64,000 nucleotides of DNA from Bacillus sp. SORGH_AS_0510 (GTDB taxonomy: Bacteria > Bacillota > Bacilli > Bacillales > Cytobacillaceae): the NCBI RefSeq assembly GCF_030818775.1, contig NZ_JAUTAU010000001.1, positions 3,414,001-3,478,000 of the forward strand, in the 5' to 3' direction. The notes below the pieces were generated by a model that was not told where the DNA came from, searched no databases, and saw nothing but the letters and a program-made list of their open reading frames with translations. A program made the translations under genes and the position numbers. Positions 53,155 through 64,000 of this stretch are shown piece after piece (position 1 is the stretch's first letter; each line of letters starts with the position of its first letter).

Positions 53155-54399
53155 TTACAAGTCAGCAAGATTAAATTCCACTGTCTCATCTTCTAATTGA
53201 AATGCATCATGAAGTGCATTAACTGATTTAACTAGGTCATCCTGTTTAACAAGAACCCAAATTGTTGTATGACTATCCGCTGATTGTAGGATACGGATCC
53301 CTTGGTCAGATAGTGCTGTCACTATCATGGAAGTGACACCAGGAACACCTGCGATTCCTGCACCAACAACAGAAACCTTTGCACAGTGGCGCTCCACTAC
53401 AGGGTCATGACCTAAATCATTTAGCACTTTAATTGCCCGATCAGTCATTTCATCTGTTACGGTATATACCACACCGTTTGGCGATATATTGATAAAATCA
53501 ACACTTATTTTTTCATTTGCCATGGCCTTAAACACTTCCGCCTGCAAATAATACTGGTCTTTTTTAGCAAAGACCTTTATTTGAGTGACATTGGAGACAT
53601 GAGCAATTCCTGTGACGACTCGCTCCTTAATATCGCTCCCACGATTATTTTTATTTAAGGTAGTAACTAATGTCCCTAAATTATCGGAATACGTAGAACG
53701 AATTCGGATGGGTACCTTTGCCTGCATAGCAATTTCTACTGCTCTTGGATGAATGACCTTGGCCCCTTGATAGGCCATGTTACACACTTCTGTGTAGGTG
53801 ACTACTGATAGTGGACGGGCGTTTTCAGCGATCCGCGGGTCAGCAGTCATAATTCCTTCCACATCTGTAAAGATATCAATCCATTCTGCGTTAAGGGCAG
53901 CACCTAATGCAGCCGCTGACGTATCACTACCCCCGCGGCCAATTGTGGTGATATCCCCATTCTTTGCTGCACCTTGGAAACCTGCAACCACAACTACATC
54001 ATTATGTTCAAGTTCCCTGAGCAATCTCTCACACTTCATTTCAGTAATTTTTGCATTTGTATGATCATTATTAGTACGGAATCCTGCTTGAGCACCTGTT
54101 AATGCTAGCGCATTAATACCGCTGTCTAATAACATATTAGCAAAGACGACACTAGATATAATTTCCCCACAGGATAACAATAAGTCATGTTCTCTTTTGG
54201 AGATTTTACTTAGATTTCCACCTATCAATGATAAAAGTGTATCTGTAGCATAGGCATCGCCTTTTCTGCCCATCGCAGAAACAACAACAACGACTTTATA
54301 TCCTTCTGCTAATGCTTTTTCAATATGGCCTTGAGCATGTTTCCTGCTCTTTTCATCCTTTACAGATGTTCCGCCAAATTTTTGTACAATAATTTTCAT
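53155..54399 (-). CDS. dapG: Aspartokinase I, DapG type
   Basis: A 414-residue aspartate kinase producing aspartyl phosphate. The kinase domain has KIIVQKFGGTSVKDEKS, GRGGSDTSAAALGAAL and FTDVEGIMTADPRI. Two C-terminal ACT domains follow (FAKKDQYYLQAEVFKAMANE, then VSVVGAGIAGVPGVTSMIVT), which in DapG respond to meso-diaminopimelate. It lies between asd and dapA in one probable operon, 36 bases after asd. No lysine riboswitch is present in this short gap. Confidence 0.95.
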   Translation of the reverse strand: MKIIVQKFGGTSVKDEKSRKHAQGHIEKALAEGYKVVVVVSAMGRKGDAYATDTLLSLIGGNLSKISKREHDLLLSCGEIISSVVFANMLLDSGINALALTGAQAGFRTNNDHTNAKITEMKCERLLRELEHNDVVVVAGFQGAAKNGDITTIGRGGSDTSAAALGAALNAEWIDIFTDVEGIMTADPRIAENARPLSVVTYTEVCNMAYQGAKVIHPRAVEIAMQAKVPIRIRSTYSDNLGTLVTTLNKNNRGSDIKERVVTGIAHVSNVTQIKVFAKKDQYYLQAEVFKAMANEKISVDFINISPNGVVYTVTDEMTDRAIKVLNDLGHDPVVERHCAKVSVVGAGIAGVPGVTSMIVTALSDQGIRILQSADSHTTIWVLVKQDDLVKSVNALHDAFQLEDETVEFNLADL

Positions 54400-54435
54400 G
54401 ATAATACCAAAACCTGCCTTTTGGTTGTAACTTAT

Positions 54436-55485
54436 TTATTTTACAAGACCTAATTTCACTAAACTCTCAGCGATTTGTACTGAATTCCATGCAGCACCTT
54501 TTAGTAGGTTATCAGAAACAACCCACATATGGAACCCACGATCTTCATCGATGTCTTTTCTAATCCTTCCAACAAATACATCGTTTTTACCAACACAATT
54601 TGCTGGCATTGGATATACTTGATTTTCCGGGTCATCTTGGAGGACTACGCCTGGAGCATCCTTCAATAAGGCCTTAATTTCACTTGCGCTTACGTTTCCT
54701 TCCTCCACCTCAAAATATACGGATTCAGAATGACCGACAGCAACAGGCAGACGAACACATGTCGCAGAAACCTGAAGCTCTGGGAGGTGCATAATTTTCT
54801 TTGTTTCATTAATCATTTTCATTTCTTCATAGGTATACCCGTTATCCTGGAACTTATCAATTTGCGGAATTGCATTAAAAGCAATTTGATAATGATTTTT
54901 ATCTGATTTAACTGGTAGAATATTCGGTTCAAATGCTTCGCCATTTAGAATCATTTGCGTTTGTTCCATTAATTCTTCTACGGCTGCTGCACCTGCACCG
55001 GAAACCGCTTGGTAAGTAGATACAATAATTTTTTTCAAACCATATTTTTGACGAATTGGCTCTAAAGCAACAACCATTTGAATGGTTGAACAATTCGGAT
55101 TAGCAATGATTCCATTATGTTTTTTCAAGTCCGCTTCATTTACTTCTGGCACAACCAACGGGATGTCAGCATCCATTCTGAACGCACTAGTGTTGTCCAC
55201 GACAACAGCTCCCCTTTTTACAGCTTCTGGAGCAAGTTCCTTAGAGACACTTCCACCAGCACTGAACAGTGCTATATCTACACCTTCAAAGCTCTCAGGC
55301 TTCGCTTCTTGGACTATATATTCCTGACCATTAACATCTACTTTTTTCCCTGCCGACCGTGCTGAGGATAGTAGGGTAAGTTCTCTGATTGGAAAATTCT
55401 CTTTCACTAATGTTTGGATCATTTGCTGTCCAACCGCTCCTGTTGCTCCGACTACTGCAACGTGAAATCCATTATGCTCTCTCAT
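54436..55485 (-). CDS. asd: Aspartate-semialdehyde dehydrogenase
   Basis: A 349-residue NADPH-dependent enzyme that reduces aspartyl phosphate. It has the NADP loop [26 protein letters not shown], the catalytic cysteine in [16 protein letters not shown], and the active-site histidine region [13 protein letters not shown]. The ATG at 55485 ([13 protein letters not shown]) follows GGGGAAC; the TTG at 55503 overlaps this site. A long hairpin lies in its leader, between dpaB and asd. Confidence 0.95.
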   Translation of the reverse strand: MREHNGFHVAVVGATGAVGQQMIQTLVKENFPIRELTLLSSARSAGKKVDVNGQEYIVQEAKPESFEGVDIALFSAGGSVSKELAPEAVKRGAVVVDNTSAFRMDADIPLVVPEVNEADLKKHNGIIANPNCSTIQMVVALEPIRQKYGLKKIIVSTYQAVSGAGAAAVEELMEQTQMILNGEAFEPNILPVKSDKNHYQIAFNAIPQIDKFQDNGYTYEEMKMINETKKIMHLPELQVSATCVRLPVAVGHSESVYFEVEEGNVSASEIKALLKDAPGVVLQDDPENQVYPMPANCVGKNDVFVGRIRKDIDEDRGFHMWVVSDNLLKGAAWNSVQIAESLVKLGLVK

Positions 55486-55593
55486 TACATGTTCCCCTTT
55501 CAATCTTTCATCCTGAACATGGCTGGTATTTTAAAGGTCTTAAAGGAATTGGCACTCTACATATTGCCAGCATGTCATTTATTTTTTATAACC

Positions 55594-55631
55594 TTAACAG
55601 TGGAGCAGATCGTGTAAAACTCCACTGTTAA
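55594..55631 (-). terminator. Long hairpin between dpaB and asd
   Basis: TTAACAGTGGAG (55594-55605) pairs perfectly with CTCCACTGTTAA (55620-55631) around a 14-base loop. On the minus strand GGTTATAAAAAATAAATG follows, so the U run of a strong terminator is missing. It may be a weak terminator after dpaB or a processing/stability element in the asd leader. Confidence 0.5.
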
Positions 55632-55694
55632 AAGATTAATTTATTTTAACATATTCCTTAAAAGAAATAACCTTTTTTGATGAAAGAGAGAGAG

Positions 55695-56294
55695 TTATTG
55701 TTCATCTTTATATCGTTCAACTAGTACAGGTTGTATTTGCTTTCCTTCCATCGCTGCCTCAACAGTTTCTGACAGCATTGTCATTCTAGCTACCATCGAG
55801 TTTGGCTTATTAATGGGATCGTCCTGGCCATACGGAATAAAGAATATATTCTTCGTTGCCATTAAACGCATTAAGTTTACCCCGTTAAGACCAAGTGCGT
55901 CATTTGTTGAAATGCCAAGAACAATAGGCTTCAAATTTCTTAAGGTCGCTTTAGCTGCCATTAGCACTGGACTGTCATTCATGGCATTTGCAAATTTACT
56001 CATCGATACGCCTGTTAATGGAGCTATAACCATACAGTCTAGCGGAAATTTAGGGCCAAGAGGCTCTGCCTTAACAATGGAGTCAATTACCTTATTGCCT
56101 GTTAGGTCTTCAATCCGTTGGATCCAGTCCATCCCTTTACCAAAACGTGTATCCGTATTTTGAACGGTAGCGGTCACTACCGGAACTACCTCCGCTCCAG
56201 CATGAACAAGCTTTTCAATCTCTGGAAATACTGCATCATACGTACAATGTGATCCAGTCAATCCAAAGCCTATCCTTTTCCCTTTTAAACTCAT
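55695..56294 (-). CDS. dpaB: Dipicolinate synthase subunit B
   Basis: A 199-residue flavoprotein-like subunit of the HFCD family (IGFGLTGSHCTYDAVFPEIE, then DCMVIAPLTGVSMSKFANAM, with a C-terminal FFIPYGQDDPINKPNSMVAR). With DpaA it converts dihydrodipicolinate to dipicolinic acid in the mother cell for heat resistance of spores. Its start overlaps the dpaA stop by four bases, so the subunits are made together. Confidence 0.95.
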   Translation of the reverse strand: MSLKGKRIGFGLTGSHCTYDAVFPEIEKLVHAGAEVVPVVTATVQNTDTRFGKGMDWIQRIEDLTGNKVIDSIVKAEPLGPKFPLDCMVIAPLTGVSMSKFANAMNDSPVLMAAKATLRNLKPIVLGISTNDALGLNGVNLMRLMATKNIFFIPYGQDDPINKPNSMVARMTMLSETVEAAMEGKQIQPVLVERYKDEQ

Positions 56295-57193
56295 TTCACT
56301 TTCCCCTTTCGCTTTCGTAAATCATCTTGAAGCAGTTGGGCCAAAACATTCGCTAAAATTTGGCCAGCTGTTTTTGGTGCAACAATTCCTGGCAAGCCCG
56401 GAGCAAGTAAAGCTTTTATTCCTCTTTTTTCTGCGTAACGGAAGTCAGTACCCCCAGGCTTTGAAGCAAGGTCAATGATGAGGGAATGTGAAGGTAGTTT
56501 GGAAATGACCATTGCCGTAACAATTAAATGCGGTGCGGTATTTATTAAAATATCGGTATCCTTCACTTCATTCACAAGATTATTTAAATGAAATGGTGTT
56601 AATCCCATTTCTGTGATTCTTGCTAAATGTTCACTTTTTCTAGCGCCTACCTTTACTTTAGCTCCAAGTGCAGCAAACGTTCTTGCCACACTCATCCCAA
56701 CTCTGCCTAAGCCTAATACGGTAACATTGGATCCGTGAATCGTGAAATCCGTATGCTGGATTGCCATCATAATTGTTCCTTCAACTGTAGGAATGGAATT
56801 ATAGATGGCTACATCATCCCTTTCGAATAATTGGATGAGAGTTCTTTTGCTATCCTTCGTTATCCCATTAAGATAGGAGTTACTGATCCCGGAATAAATG
56901 GAACAATGTTCAGGCGTCTTACTGATGAGGTCTCCTGTTAAAACAACCTTTTCATTGGAGAAGATTGTTTCAACGTGTCCCTCTAAATTTGTGCCTGGCA
57001 CTGGTAAAATCAGTGCGTCTACTGTAGAGAAATCAACCTCATCCAATTTTTCCTTGACCGCTCCAGTAAAGGCATGGTCTAACTGCTCAAAACCAATAAG
57101 CGATAATTTCGCGTCCAATTCGGTTAACTTGCGGATGATTTCCAGCTGTCTGGCATCACCGCCAATCACGGCTATCTGCATCCCTGTCAGCAT
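56291..57193 (-). CDS. dpaA: Dipicolinate synthase subunit A
   Basis: A 300-residue NAD(P)-binding subunit. It has an N-terminal MLTGMQIAVIGGDARQLEII, the segment LFERDDVAIYNSIPTVEGTI, and a second Rossmann fold GSNVTVLGLGRVGMSVARTF with a closing GLPGIVAPKTAGQILANVLA. I start at the ATG at 57193, as in B. subtilis SpoVFA, with AAGAAGGTG upstream; the open frame extends 20 codons further. A candidate sigma-K promoter lies upstream, fitting late mother-cell expression. Confidence 0.95.
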   Translation of the reverse strand: MLTGMQIAVIGGDARQLEIIRKLTELDAKLSLIGFEQLDHAFTGAVKEKLDEVDFSTVDALILPVPGTNLEGHVETIFSNEKVVLTGDLISKTPEHCSIYSGISNSYLNGITKDSKRTLIQLFERDDVAIYNSIPTVEGTIMMAIQHTDFTIHGSNVTVLGLGRVGMSVARTFAALGAKVKVGARKSEHLARITEMGLTPFHLNNLVNEVKDTDILINTAPHLIVTAMVISKLPSHSLIIDLASKPGGTDFRYAEKRGIKALLAPGLPGIVAPKTAGQILANVLAQLLQDDLRKRKGKVK

Positions 57194-57258
57194 GAAAACA
57201 TTCACCTTCTTTTTTATAAAAATCCATCTAGGTAATCCATTTCTTCTTATCACTTCAC

Positions 57259-57286
57259 CATCTTATGTAAGTTCAAGTGATTCGGT
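57259..57286 (-). promoter_or_regulatory. Candidate sigma-K promoter of dpaAB
   Basis: On the minus strand ACC (57284-57286), 16 bases and CATAAGATG (57259-57267) resemble the sigma-K pattern AC-N16-CATANNNTA with one mismatch in the last position. The spoVF operon is under sigma-K control in B. subtilis. The AT-rich background means chance agreement is possible. Confidence 0.45.
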
Positions 57287-57311
57287 GAGTTTTCCACCAA
57301 CAGTTAACTAA

Positions 57312-57349
57312 AAAAAGCCCAAGCAGAGAATGTTCTGCTTGGGCTTTTT
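57312..57349 (-). terminator. Terminator after ymxH
   Basis: A perfect 16-bp stem (AAAAAGCCCAAGCAGA with TCTGCTTGGGCTTTTT). On the minus strand a run of T follows. It isolates ymxH from dpaA. Confidence 0.9.
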
Positions 57350-57371
57350 AGGGCTTTCACTTTCGTACTGC

Positions 57372-57614
57372 TCATTGTTCTTCAGGAACATCAATGATAA
57401 TCATATCGGAACCGATTTTCTTAATATGTTGCCATGGAACTCTGATTTCTTCCCCTTGCTTTCTAAAACCAAACCATTTTAATGATGGGATCAGTAACGC
57501 TTGTATTTGGCCTGTACTCTCATTGATTTCTAAGTCTGTTTGTCCGAGTACACCTAGTCGCTCCGCCCTTTTTACATCTACAATTTCTTTACCGCTTAGT
57601 TCGCTTAACCTCAT
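57372..57614 (-). CDS. ymxH: YlmC/YmxH-family PRC-barrel protein
   Basis: An 80-residue protein that is almost entirely a PRC-barrel beta fold (MRLSELSGKEIVDVKRAERL, GVLGQTDLEINESTGQIQAL, IRVPWQHIKKIGSDMIIID). PRC-barrel proteins bind other proteins or RNA; the YlmC/YmxH family is linked to sporulation and cell division genes by context. The function is not established. The ATG follows AGGGAGGTC. It lies between mlpA and dpaA, as in B. subtilis. Confidence 0.92.
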   Translation of the reverse strand: MRLSELSGKEIVDVKRAERLGVLGQTDLEINESTGQIQALLIPSLKWFGFRKQGEEIRVPWQHIKKIGSDMIIIDVPEEQ

Positions 57615-57682
57615 GACTTAAAGACCTCCCTCTACCCCTTTTCTATTATTTTATAGAAGGAAGTCCTAAATTAGACTAAAAG

Positions 57683-57710
57683 AAAAAACAGTTCGAAGAA
57701 TCGAACTGTT
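57683..57710 (-). terminator. Terminator after mlpA
   Basis: AACAGTTCGA (57687-57696) pairs with TCGAACTGTT (57701-57710) around a four-base loop. On the minus strand TTTTTTC follows. Confidence 0.85.
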
Positions 57711-57718
57711 TCCTTTTA

Positions 57719-58954
57719 TTATAATTTTGATGGGAATTCCCCATTAGGACTGATCAATGTGACCGAATATTTATCAGTAAAAATAGATCTAGCCATTTCA
57801 TCTACACTATTTTTTGTAACCTGATCAATTTGTTCAATAATCTCATCTAGTGAGCGATGACGCTTTAACAGAAGTTCATTTTTACCATTTCTACTCATTC
57901 GGCTGTTCGTACTTTCTAAGCTTAACATCAAGCTGCCTTTGAGCTGCTCTTTGCTATTGGTTAATTCTTTTTCAGTAATTCCAGTTTGTTTAAGTTTTTC
58001 CAATGTTTCCTGGATTGTTTCAAATAAAACATCCAACTGCTTTGCACCAGTGCCTCCATAAACTGTAACCACACCACTATCTTGGTAAGCAGAATGATAG
58101 GAGAATACAGAATATGCGAGACCTCTTTGTTCACGCACTTCTTGGAATAGTCTAGAACTCATACTTCCGCCCAGTATGTTATTTAGAGTAATTAAACTAT
58201 AAACATCTTCATGGCCAACCTTTAATCCTTCAAAGCCAATGCATAAATGTGCTTGTTCTGTTTCTTTTTTGCGTGACATTCTATTAGCATGGAATACTGG
58301 AACATTTTCAGGGGTTTCTTTTGCTCCACCCTGGTAGGATCCAAAATAATTTTCAACTTCTTTAATAAATGATTCAGATACGTTTCCAGCGATCGAAATG
58401 ACCACATTCTCAGGTGTATATCTTTCGTGAATATATTCCTTCAACGAATCACCTGTAAAAGTATTAAGCGTTTCTTCTGTACCTAAAATCGGATAACCTA
58501 ACGGATGGTTTTCATATACAGCTCTGCTCAATAAATCATGAACAATGTCATCCGGAGTATCTTCGTACATTTTTATTTCTTCAAGAACGACATTTTTTTC
58601 TTTCTTTAATTCCTCTTCAACAAAAGTGGAGTTAAAGAACATGTCAGCTAATACATCTAATGCAAACTTAGAATGTGTATCTAATACCTTTGCATAATAG
58701 CATGTATACTCCTTAGAAGTAAAAGCGTTCACCTGACCACCAATACTATCAAAGGATTCAGCAATTTCCTTTGCTGAACGTGTGGTAGTCCCTTTAAAAA
58801 ACATGTGTTCAAGGAAATGGGAAATCCCATTTGTTTGCGGATCTTCATTTCTAGAACCCGTTCCAATCCATACACCAATTGCTACAGATCGAACAGTTGG
58901 TATATTTTCTAATACAATTCTTACTCCGTTTTGGCATGTGTACTTATTAATCAT
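57719..58954 (-). CDS. mlpA: MlpA (YmxG), M16-family zinc peptidase
   Basis: A 411-residue processing-peptidase-like M16B enzyme. The zinc motif HFLEH is at GISHFLEHMFFKGTTTRSA, the third ligand glutamate lies in KEKNVVLEEIKMYEDTPDD, and the C-terminal half has GGSMSSRLFQEVREQRGLAYSV. The B. subtilis homologue was reported to act upstream of protease regulation, but its substrate is not firmly known. The ATG follows GGAGGAAG. It lies downstream of ylxY and pnp. Confidence 0.93.
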   Translation of the reverse strand: MINKYTCQNGVRIVLENIPTVRSVAIGVWIGTGSRNEDPQTNGISHFLEHMFFKGTTTRSAKEIAESFDSIGGQVNAFTSKEYTCYYAKVLDTHSKFALDVLADMFFNSTFVEEELKKEKNVVLEEIKMYEDTPDDIVHDLLSRAVYENHPLGYPILGTEETLNTFTGDSLKEYIHERYTPENVVISIAGNVSESFIKEVENYFGSYQGGAKETPENVPVFHANRMSRKKETEQAHLCIGFEGLKVGHEDVYSLITLNNILGGSMSSRLFQEVREQRGLAYSVFSYHSAYQDSGVVTVYGGTGAKQLDVLFETIQETLEKLKQTGITEKELTNSKEQLKGSLMLSLESTNSRMSRNGKNELLLKRHRSLDEIIEQIDQVTKNSVDEMARSIFTDKYSVTLISPNGEFPSKL

Positions 58955-59054
58955 CGACTTCCTCCTGTCATTAAACAGCAGATGCTACTACTCCAATTAT
59001 TTATTATACTTTTTTATAGATATTTTCTCCAATTTTCTGATAGATTCTCACAAA

Positions 59055-60002
59055 TTATTTTAAAATTCTTTCCTCGCTCATTAATTCTGATACCGTGCCA
59101 ATTTCTAAATTCTTTTCCTCGATTAGAGTAATGAGCCTATCTAGAGATTTTGCCGTTGATTCTGTTGGGTGCATAAGAACCATTGAGCCTTTATCAATCT
59201 TGGACATAACTCGGTTAATCAGCACATCAGGGGAGGGCTTTTGCCAGTCTACTGTATCCACTGTCCACATCACAGTTAGCATATTTAATTCATCTGCCAC
59301 TCTAATCGTCTCATCACGATAACTGCCACTAGGAGGAGCAAACCAGACTGGCTTTTCTCCTGTCGCCGCTTCAATAATACTGTTGGTTTTCGTTATTTGT
59401 TCCCTCGACTGTGCAGCCGTAAGCCTCTTCATGTCCGGATGAGAATAGGAATGATTTCCTACTTCATGACCAGCACTTACGATCATTTTCGCCACATCCG
59501 GATTCTTTTTAACCCAATTTCCTTCGAGGAAAAAGCTAGCCGACACATTATGTCTCTTTAATGTAGCAAGCATTGATGGTAAATATTCATTTCCCCAAGC
59601 GACATTAATGATAAACGAAACCATTGGTTTGTCTGGATGACCTTTATAAATTGGGGTTGGTGGTAAATCCTTTAAATGGATTTTAGGTTTAACTTGAGTA
59701 AATTGTAATTTCTTCTCATCGAAAACGCCTTTACTCTTCATACTTTTATAAGAGGCGTCAATATCTACTTTAATCCCGTTATATCCAGGAATAGCCTTCC
59801 AAACCCTGTCCACTTTCGCATCGGTAGGTGGTATTTCATATGTAGGAGCTTTTTTTACTATATCTTGATATAGAGGGTCAGACTGCTTCGCTGCTGGAAG
59901 TGTTGAATCCCTTAAAGAGGATACATATTTGTTTACTATAGGGTTATTTACTGAAATCCATGCACCTAAACAAATAATTAAAAAAATGCTAACCTTTTTC
60001 AT
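59055..60002 (-). CDS. ylxY: YlxY, polysaccharide deacetylase-like exported protein
   Basis: A 315-residue NodB-fold protein with an N-terminal hydrophobic signal/anchor (VSIFLIICLGAWISV). The histidine pair H184/H188 of motif 2 (GNHSYSHPDMKRL), motif 3 WFAPPSGSYRDET, DTVDWQKPS and the closing VLMHPTESTAKSLDRLI are present. The catalytic TFDD motif is replaced by SFIINVAWGNE (about 129-139), so the normal metal-dependent deacetylase mechanism is doubtful. The ylxY family is conserved after pnp in spore formers. The ATG at 60002 is the only plausible start. Confidence 0.9.
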   Translation of the reverse strand: MKKVSIFLIICLGAWISVNNPIVNKYVSSLRDSTLPAAKQSDPLYQDIVKKAPTYEIPPTDAKVDRVWKAIPGYNGIKVDIDASYKSMKSKGVFDEKKLQFTQVKPKIHLKDLPPTPIYKGHPDKPMVSFIINVAWGNEYLPSMLATLKRHNVSASFFLEGNWVKKNPDVAKMIVSAGHEVGNHSYSHPDMKRLTAAQSREQITKTNSIIEAATGEKPVWFAPPSGSYRDETIRVADELNMLTVMWTVDTVDWQKPSPDVLINRVMSKIDKGSMVLMHPTESTAKSLDRLITLIEEKNLEIGTVSELMSEERILK

Positions 60003-60077
60003 TTACCTTTCCCCCTTCCATAAAGATTATGTATAGGAGGGACAAGGTAGAACAAGTAAGCTCCTTGATCTTAAAAG

Positions 60078-60101
60078 AAAAAGTCAGGGAAGCCCCTGAC
60101 T
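60078..60101 (-). terminator. Terminator after pnp
   Basis: AGTCAGGG (60082-60089) pairs with CCCTGACT (60094-60101) around four bases. On the minus strand TTTTTCTTTT follows. It lies about 46 bases beyond the pnp stop. Confidence 0.82.
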
Positions 60102-60147
60102 CTTATTATTTGATCACAGCCTTGATAAAGCCTGAATTATACTTATT

Positions 60148-62265
<2,118 letters not shown>

Positions 62266-62514
62266 ATTTGAACCCCTCTCTATCTAAATCACTTTAGGAT
62301 GATGATGCGAAGAATTTACCACTCGCTGTTATCATCTTTCTAAATCTTCCTAATATAAAAAAAGCCATAAAAGCTTATGTTATCAATTTCAAATTAGTAT
62401 TAGTATGCACATAAAAGTCTTGACTTAAAATATGTATGAAAAATTCTTTGCTCTTCTTAATTTTCCCTAAAGTCAGCCCAACATTTTAGGACTACTACTT
62501 TATTTTTTAACCTA

Positions 62515-62540
62515 ATAAAAAAGCGGGATAAATCCCGCTT
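62515..62540 (-). terminator. Terminator after rpsO
   Basis: AAGCGGGAT-AA-ATCCCGCTT (62521-62540) is a perfect hairpin. On the minus strand TTTTATTAGG follows. It lies eight bases after the rpsO stop. Confidence 0.88.
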
Positions 62541-62547
62541 CTGTAGA

Positions 62548-62932
<385 letters not shown>

Positions 62933-62972
62933 AAAGCAAGTCGAAACCAAATTTTATTGTATGAAAAACTTT

Positions 62973-62990
62973 GATAATAGCAGTATTATC
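62973..62990 (-). terminator. Weak terminator after ribF
   Basis: GATAATA (62973-62979) pairs with TATTATC (62984-62990), overlapping the ribF stop. On the minus strand AAAGTTTTTC follows. The stem is AU-rich, so termination may be incomplete. Confidence 0.5.
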
Positions 62991-63942
62991 ATGAAGATTG
63001 TCGATTCGTTTCAAAATATTCTAATGCCCTTTGCTTATCTTTTTCTATTTGGGCTACTAGTTCTTGTATTCCGGAGAACTTTTGTTCTTTTCGCAAATAA
63101 AGGTGCCACTCAACGACAACTTCTTCACCATAAATTTCCTGATTAAATTCAAATAAATGAACTTCAACGGAAAGCTTTAATGCTTCTTTATTAAATGTTG
63201 GTTTATAGCCGACATTGCATACACCGTTATACCAGTTGCCATTCACCTTCATCTTAACAGCATACACACCCAAAGGTGGGATGATATATTCTTCGTTCAG
63301 GCCTATATTTGCTGTCGGAAAACCAATGGTCCTCCCACGCTTATCTCCATGAATCACTTGACCAGTTGTAAAATAATATCTTCCAAGTAGTTCAGGCAGT
63401 TCATCTACTCTGGCTTCATTAAGCAGCTGACGAATTCTTGTTGAACTTACTTTCTCCTCGCCCAAAGTAAGTTTTGGTACAACAGAATAAGAAAATTGAT
63501 CTCTTGCATGAAAAGGCAGGGTCTCCATAGTCCCTTTGCCCATTCTTCCATAAGAGTAATCAAACCCTGCAACCACATGCTTTACGTTTAACTCAATGAT
63601 ATATTGATCAATAAATTCTTGCGGGAGTAGGTTGGCAAACTCAGGTGTAAAATGGACAATAAATAAATAGTCTACACCAAGTTCCTCAAGAATTTTAATT
63701 TTATCAGATAAGGGCGTTATATATTGTACATGCTTCTTGTTCTTTCCCAACACAACAGAGGGATGCGGATCAAAAGTCATAACTGCACTTCGAAGCCCCT
63801 TCTCTTTTGCTTGTTTTATTGCCTCAAGAATTACTTGTTGATGTCCTCGATGTACACCATCAAAATAGCCCAATGCTATTGCTAGAGGAGGAAAATCGTT
63901 GCTTGCTATGTTATAAGGAAAACTAAGCCGTTTGACTTCCAA
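62989..63942 (-). CDS. ribF: Bifunctional riboflavin kinase / FAD synthetase
   Basis: A 317-residue enzyme that phosphorylates riboflavin to FMN and adenylates FMN to FAD. The N-terminal nucleotidyltransferase domain has the HxGH-like GYFDGVHRGHQQVILEAIKQ and VAGFDYSYGRMGKGTMETL. The C-terminal riboflavin kinase domain has HGDKRGRTIGFPTANIGLNE. B. subtilis calls this gene ribC. The TTG start at 63942 follows AAGGTGAG. No FMN riboswitch precedes it. Confidence 0.95.
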   Translation of the reverse strand: MEVKRLSFPYNIASNDFPPLAIALGYFDGVHRGHQQVILEAIKQAKEKGLRSAVMTFDPHPSVVLGKNKKHVQYITPLSDKIKILEELGVDYLFIVHFTPEFANLLPQEFIDQYIIELNVKHVVAGFDYSYGRMGKGTMETLPFHARDQFSYSVVPKLTLGEEKVSSTRIRQLLNEARVDELPELLGRYYFTTGQVIHGDKRGRTIGFPTANIGLNEEYIIPPLGVYAVKMKVNGNWYNGVCNVGYKPTFNKEALKLSVEVHLFEFNQEIYGEEVVVEWHLYLRKEQKFSGIQELVAQIEKDKQRALEYFETNRQSS

Positions 63943-63974
63943 TTGAAACTCACCTTTTCTATACCGTAACCTTA

Positions 63975-64000
63975 TTATTCATTTCGCAATACCTTGACAG
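63975..64000 (-). CDS. Possible C-terminal end of TruB (pseudouridine synthase), partial
   Basis: In the last 26 bases one minus-strand frame reads VKVLRNE then stop, which is compatible with the C terminus of TruB. truB precedes ribF in Bacillus. Other frames also end in this short piece, so assignment rests mainly on synteny. Confidence 0.3.

Noticed and set aside
53083-55600. Lysine riboswitch for dapG or asd
   Set aside because: The gaps before dapG (36 bases) and dapA (72 bases) are too short. The asd leader shows only a simple hairpin, not the five-helix lysine element.
63943-64000. FMN riboswitch upstream of ribF
   Set aside because: Only about 33 bases separate ribF from the probable truB end, and the conserved FMN-element sequences are absent.

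Overview
The window is a stretch of chromosome from a low-GC, endospore-forming Bacillaceae bacterium. Sporulation genes (spoVS, spoIIIE, dpaA/dpaB, cotE), Bacillus-type ribosome binding sites and frequent TTG starts support this. The backbone follows the Bacillus subtilis order ribF-rpsO-pnp-ylxY-mlpA-ymxH-dpaAB-asd-dapG-dapA-rnjB-tepA-ylzJ-spoIIIE-ymfC-...-ymfFHIJK-rodZ-pgsA-cinA-recA-rny-ymdB-spoVS-korAB-miaB-ricA-cotE-mutS-mutL, read here almost entirely from the minus strand. A non-subtilis Bacillus or a Neobacillus-like genus is plausible, but the species cannot be fixed from sequence alone.

Layout. 1-2834 holds the start of mutL and all of mutS. 2835-21700 is an accessory block that separates mutS from cotE, which are neighbours in B. 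subtilis. It carries a YwaF-like membrane protein, a tRNA-Arg with a truncated upstream copy, an AI-2E family transporter, a LysR/isochorismatase/DJ-1 cassette, a hairpin repeat array, a light-response and carotenoid region (8248-17065), an amidohydrolase, a flavin reductase, a PanE-like reductase, a kinase-like protein and an acetyltransferase. 21809-30933 holds cotE, ricA, miaB, korBA, spoVS, ymdB and rny. 31246-40405 runs from recA to ymfF. 40592-46232 is a nucleoside-type ABC transporter operon with its GntR regulator. 46559-63942 runs from spoIIIE to ribF and includes the DNA translocase, RNase J2, the diaminopimelate and dipicolinate genes, two proteases or peptidases, PNPase, S15 and FAD synthetase.

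The most interesting part is 8248-17065. A MerR-type regulator with a C-terminal cobalamin-binding domain (CarH/LitR family) heads a unit with a DNA photolyase and a TspO-like protein. A second unit encodes two CrtN/CrtI-type desaturases, a squalene/phytoene synthase-like enzyme and type-2 IPP isomerase. Both units have a promoter whose -35 element (TTGTAC) lies inside a TTGTACAA box with a 17-bp spacer. At the crt promoter a second related box follows at exactly 11-bp pitch, the spacing known for CarH operators. A small membrane protein gene (11559-11987) shares the divergent control region. The inferred logic is light-relieved, B12-dependent repression of carotenoid and photorepair genes. 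The sensor appears to lack two of the histidines that CarH uses in its photochemistry.

Other non-coding structure includes two tandem arrays of about 52-bp hairpin units (8016-8171 and 32573-32810), a hairpin-rich intergenic element (51957-52149), a LexA-type box at recA, a GntR palindrome, candidate sigma-H and sigma-K promoters, and many intrinsic terminators.
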